This document shows, in pieces, positions 6,730 to 7,860 of a stretch of DNA of 7,860 bases. Origin of the DNA: Gammaproteobacteria bacterium HGW-Gammaproteobacteria-14. GTDB lineage: Bacteria > Pseudomonadota > Gammaproteobacteria > Pseudomonadales > Alcanivoracaceae. Made by a program: the position numbers and the translations under genes. The first letter of the stretch is position 1. Every line of letters starts with the position of its first letter. The stretch is taken from assembly GCA_002840115.1 (NCBI GenBank), contig PGZG01000086.1:1-7860 (forward strand), read 5' to 3'. The notes under the pieces were generated by a model. That model was not told the DNA's origin and did not search any database. It saw only the letters and a list, made by a program, of their open reading frames with translations.

Positions 6730-6806
6730 TGGCGCACCCGGAAGGATTCGAACCTCCGACCCCCAAGTTCGTAGCCTGGTGCTCTATCCAGCTGAGCTAC
6801 GGGTGC
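6730..6806 (-). tRNA. tRNA-Arg (anticodon ACG)
   Basis: A full 77-nt cloverleaf reads on the minus strand. The acceptor stem is GCACCCG/CGGGTGC, the D arm GCTC...GAGC, the anticodon stem CCAGG/CTTGG with loop CTACGAA, and the T arm GGAGG-TTCGAAT-CCTTC. The discriminator is G and CCA is encoded (6732-6730). The loop places ACG at positions 34-36, so this is the arginine tRNA reading CGU, CGC and CGA after A34 is converted to inosine by TadA. The body closely resembles E. coli tRNA-Arg(ACG). It is a single gene with its own promoter and terminator. Confidence 0.97.
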
Positions 6807-6844
6807 GTATCGCTGTTTGGGGCAAGCCCCTACGCGAGGCGCGC

Positions 6845-6873
6845 ATTATTTCCAAAGGGGGCCACTGAGTCAA
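6845..6873 (-). promoter_or_regulatory. tRNA-Arg promoter with GC-rich discriminator
   Basis: The minus strand shows TTGACT (6873-6868, 5 of 6), a 17-base spacer and AATAAT (6850-6845, 5 of 6), then GCGCGCC up to the likely start near 6838. A GC-rich discriminator is the mark of stable-RNA promoters under stringent (ppGpp/DksA) control. The leader to the tRNA is about 32 bases and includes a GGGGC/GCCCC palindrome (6819-6830). Confidence 0.75.
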
Positions 6874-6899
6874 GCCAAGGGTGCTGTAAATTTAGGCAA

Positions 6900-7376
6900 T
6901 CAGTCTGCGGTGGCCATTTGTTTTTGCAGATAGTTCTCAATACCGACTCTCTCGATCAGACCGAGCTGCGTTTCCAGCCAGTCTACGTGCTCTTCCTCAG
7001 ACTCCAGAATATGCTGAAAAAGATCCCGCGATACGTAATCCTGAACCTGTTCGCACCAGGCAATTGCTTCACGCAACAGCGGCAGGGCCTGATGCTCCAG
7101 TTTCAAGTCGCACTCGAGCATTTCCCGGGGGTTCTCGCCGATCATCAACTTCCCCAGATCCTGAAGGTTAGGTAGCCCTTCAAGGAACAAAATACGCTCG
7201 ATCAGCTGATCTGCGTGCTTCATCTCATCAATAGATTCTTCATATTCCTTGTCGGCGAGCTTTTTCAGCCCCCAGTCCTTGTACATACGGGCATGAAGAA
7301 AATACTGATTGATTGCAACCAGCTCGTTGGCAAGCGCCTTATTCAAAAACTCAATAACTTTCTTCTCGCCGCGCAT
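6900..7376 (-). CDS. bfr: Bacterioferritin (heme-binding iron storage protein)
   Basis: Forms the 24-subunit shell that oxidises Fe(II) and stores it as a ferric mineral in the cytoplasm. The 158-residue product has every ferroxidase ligand at its E. coli Bfr number: Glu18, Glu51, His54, Glu94, Glu127 and His130. Met52, which binds the inter-subunit heme, is also present, so this is the heme-containing type. It is very similar to Pseudomonas BfrB, including the LEGLPNLQDLGKLMIGEN stretch at 65-82. The frame is open 17 codons upstream, but ATG 7376 follows GGAGAGGG and gives the family's usual N-terminus (M-R-G-E-K-K-V-I-E). bfd ends 89 bases upstream on the same strand. A separate promoter may lie in that gap, so bfr could be expressed with or without bfd. 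Confidence 0.97.
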   Translation of the reverse strand: MRGEKKVIEFLNKALANELVAINQYFLHARMYKDWGLKKLADKEYEESIDEMKHADQLIERILFLEGLPNLQDLGKLMIGENPREMLECDLKLEHQALPLLREAIAWCEQVQDYVSRDLFQHILESEEEHVDWLETQLGLIERVGIENYLQKQMATAD

Positions 7377-7408
7377 GGCGCCCTCTCCTTTTATCGAATC
7401 AAGGGGGC

Positions 7409-7437
7409 ATTGTCCGTTGCTGGTCAAAAAGACTCAA
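7409..7437 (-). promoter_or_regulatory. Candidate bfr promoter
   Basis: In the gap between bfd and bfr the minus strand has TTGAGT (7437-7432), a 17-base spacer and GACAAT (7414-7409), each 4 of 6. The start would fall near 7402, 26 bases before the bfr ATG. It would allow iron storage to be expressed independently of bfd; the match is moderate. Confidence 0.38.
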
Positions 7438-7465
7438 TAGTAGAGGGGGGAGATGGACGGTTAAG

Positions 7466-7684
7466 TCAGGCAGGCTGTGGTGAGTAGTGCCCGACCATCG
7501 TGCCATTGTCTGAAGAAACCGATGTAGAGGAATGACGAATAAGATCGGCAGCATGAACCATACATTTACCGCACTGGGAGCCAACGCCAAGCCCGGAGCG
7601 CAAGGACTTCAGAGTGTCGCAGCCAGAGCTGACTGCTGCGCGAATTTGACCATCCGTTACGCCTTTACATAAGCAAATGTACAT
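7466..7684 (-). CDS. bfd: Bacterioferritin-associated ferredoxin
   Basis: Small [2Fe-2S] protein that docks on bacterioferritin and passes electrons through its heme to reduce the mineral core, releasing Fe(II) when iron is scarce. The 72-residue product holds the four cluster ligands in the Bfd pattern: Cys4-x-Cys6 near the start and Cys38-x2-Cys41 within VGSQCGKC. The opening MYICLCKGVTDGQIR is nearly the same as in Pseudomonas Bfd. The part after about residue 52 is polar, probably disordered, and not conserved as far as I can tell. ATG 7684 is preceded by AAGGGCGG at a rather long distance. The partner bfr follows 89 bases downstream. An iron-responsive promoter is expected from the family; a weak Fur-like site lies upstream. 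Confidence 0.95.
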   Translation of the reverse strand: MYICLCKGVTDGQIRAAVSSGCDTLKSLRSGLGVGSQCGKCMVHAADLIRHSSTSVSSDNGTMVGHYSPQPA

Positions 7685-7728
7685 AACACACCGCCCTTGC
7701 CTACATGAGCGGACACAGTAATCTTAAT

Positions 7729-7747
7729 AGGAATGATTTGCAATACC
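7729..7747 (-). promoter_or_regulatory. Possible Fur box upstream of bfd
   Basis: The plus-strand 19-mer AGGAATGATTTGCAATACC matches about 11 of 19 positions of the classic Fur consensus, with AATGAT fully matching. It lies 45 bases before the bfd ATG, just downstream of a possible -35 (TTGACG, 7756-7751, minus strand). bfd is Fur-repressed in related bacteria, which is the main reason for the call. Confidence 0.28.
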
Positions 7748-7762
7748 GTTCGTCAATGAAAG

Positions 7763-7793
7763 CGCCTTCGGCGTCCTGCGCCGCTGACGCGGC
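7763..7793. repeat. Two adjacent short GC-rich hairpins
   Basis: CGCC-TTC-GGCG (7763-7773) and GCCGC-TGAC-GCGGC (7780-7793) are perfect small inverted repeats in the non-coding stretch between bfd and the window edge. No coding frame covers them. They might belong to the upstream region of bfd or be a repeat unit; only one copy is visible here. Confidence 0.35.
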
Positions 7794-7840
7794 TGGTCGA
7801 ACAAGGGTTCTCATCAAGACATCTCTCACCGCCAGATACC

Positions 7841-7860
7841 AAAAAGCCCCGCAATGCGGG
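7841..7860 (-). terminator. Rho-independent terminator, cut by the window edge
   Basis: On the minus strand the stem CCCGC/GCGGG (7860-7856 with 7852-7848) closes an ATT loop and runs through CC-G-C into five T (7845-7841). The outer base pairs lie beyond base 7860. It would end a minus-strand transcript from a gene to the right, which separates that gene from bfd. Confidence 0.6.

Noticed and set aside
6629..7175. Plus-strand open frames across the tRNA, one giving a peptide with PEGFEPPTPKFVA
   Set aside because: This is the reverse complement of tRNA-Arg in translation, a familiar false hypothetical protein; the rest is antisense to bfr or covers the tRNA promoter and terminator.
1..7860. 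Mobile elements, CRISPR arrays, toxin-antitoxin or defence genes
   Set aside because: No transposase, integrase, direct-repeat array or defence domain is seen on either strand, and the tRNA shows no attachment-site duplication within the window.

Overview
The window looks like a core-genome segment of a gammaproteobacterium, probably a free-living or marine relative of Pseudomonas, Marinobacter or Alcanivorax. The evidence is the run ffs (4.5S RNA) - dnaX - ybaB on one strand, a bacterioferritin-associated ferredoxin next to a heme-type bacterioferritin very like Pseudomonas BfrB, a tRNA-Arg(ACG) with encoded CCA, and an FNR/Anr-type box. The genus cannot be fixed from the sequence alone. Almost everything is on the minus strand; the only plus-strand gene is gap.

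Layout: at the left edge is the 5' part of ybaB (1-234), preceded in transcription order by dnaX (260-1930). dnaX carries a complete programmed -1 frameshift cassette (777-847), expected to make both the tau and gamma subunits of DNA polymerase III. Upstream of dnaX is the 4.5S signal recognition particle RNA (2189-2298) with its own likely promoter. Next comes a large membrane-bound PAS-GGDEF-EAL protein (2400-4760). It faces away from gap (4937-5932), a type I glyceraldehyde-3-phosphate dehydrogenase, across a 176-base intergenic region holding a perfect FNR/Anr palindrome. gap converges on a small membrane protein of unknown function (5995-6516), with a 13-bp perfect inverted repeat between the two stop codons.

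Further right are tRNA-Arg with a strong promoter and a Rho-independent terminator, then bacterioferritin (6900-7376) and its ferredoxin partner bfd (7466-7684), which stand in transcription order bfd then bfr. The window ends in half of another terminator hairpin.

Functional groups are replication and recombination (dnaX, ybaB), protein targeting (ffs), c-di-GMP signalling beside central carbon metabolism with a shared possible oxygen-responsive site, and iron storage and release (bfr, bfd). I see no phage, insertion sequence, CRISPR array, toxin-antitoxin or defence gene, and no strong candidate for a new system. The most rewarding details are regulatory: the frameshift cassette, the divergent FNR/Anr site, and an uncharacterised membrane protein.
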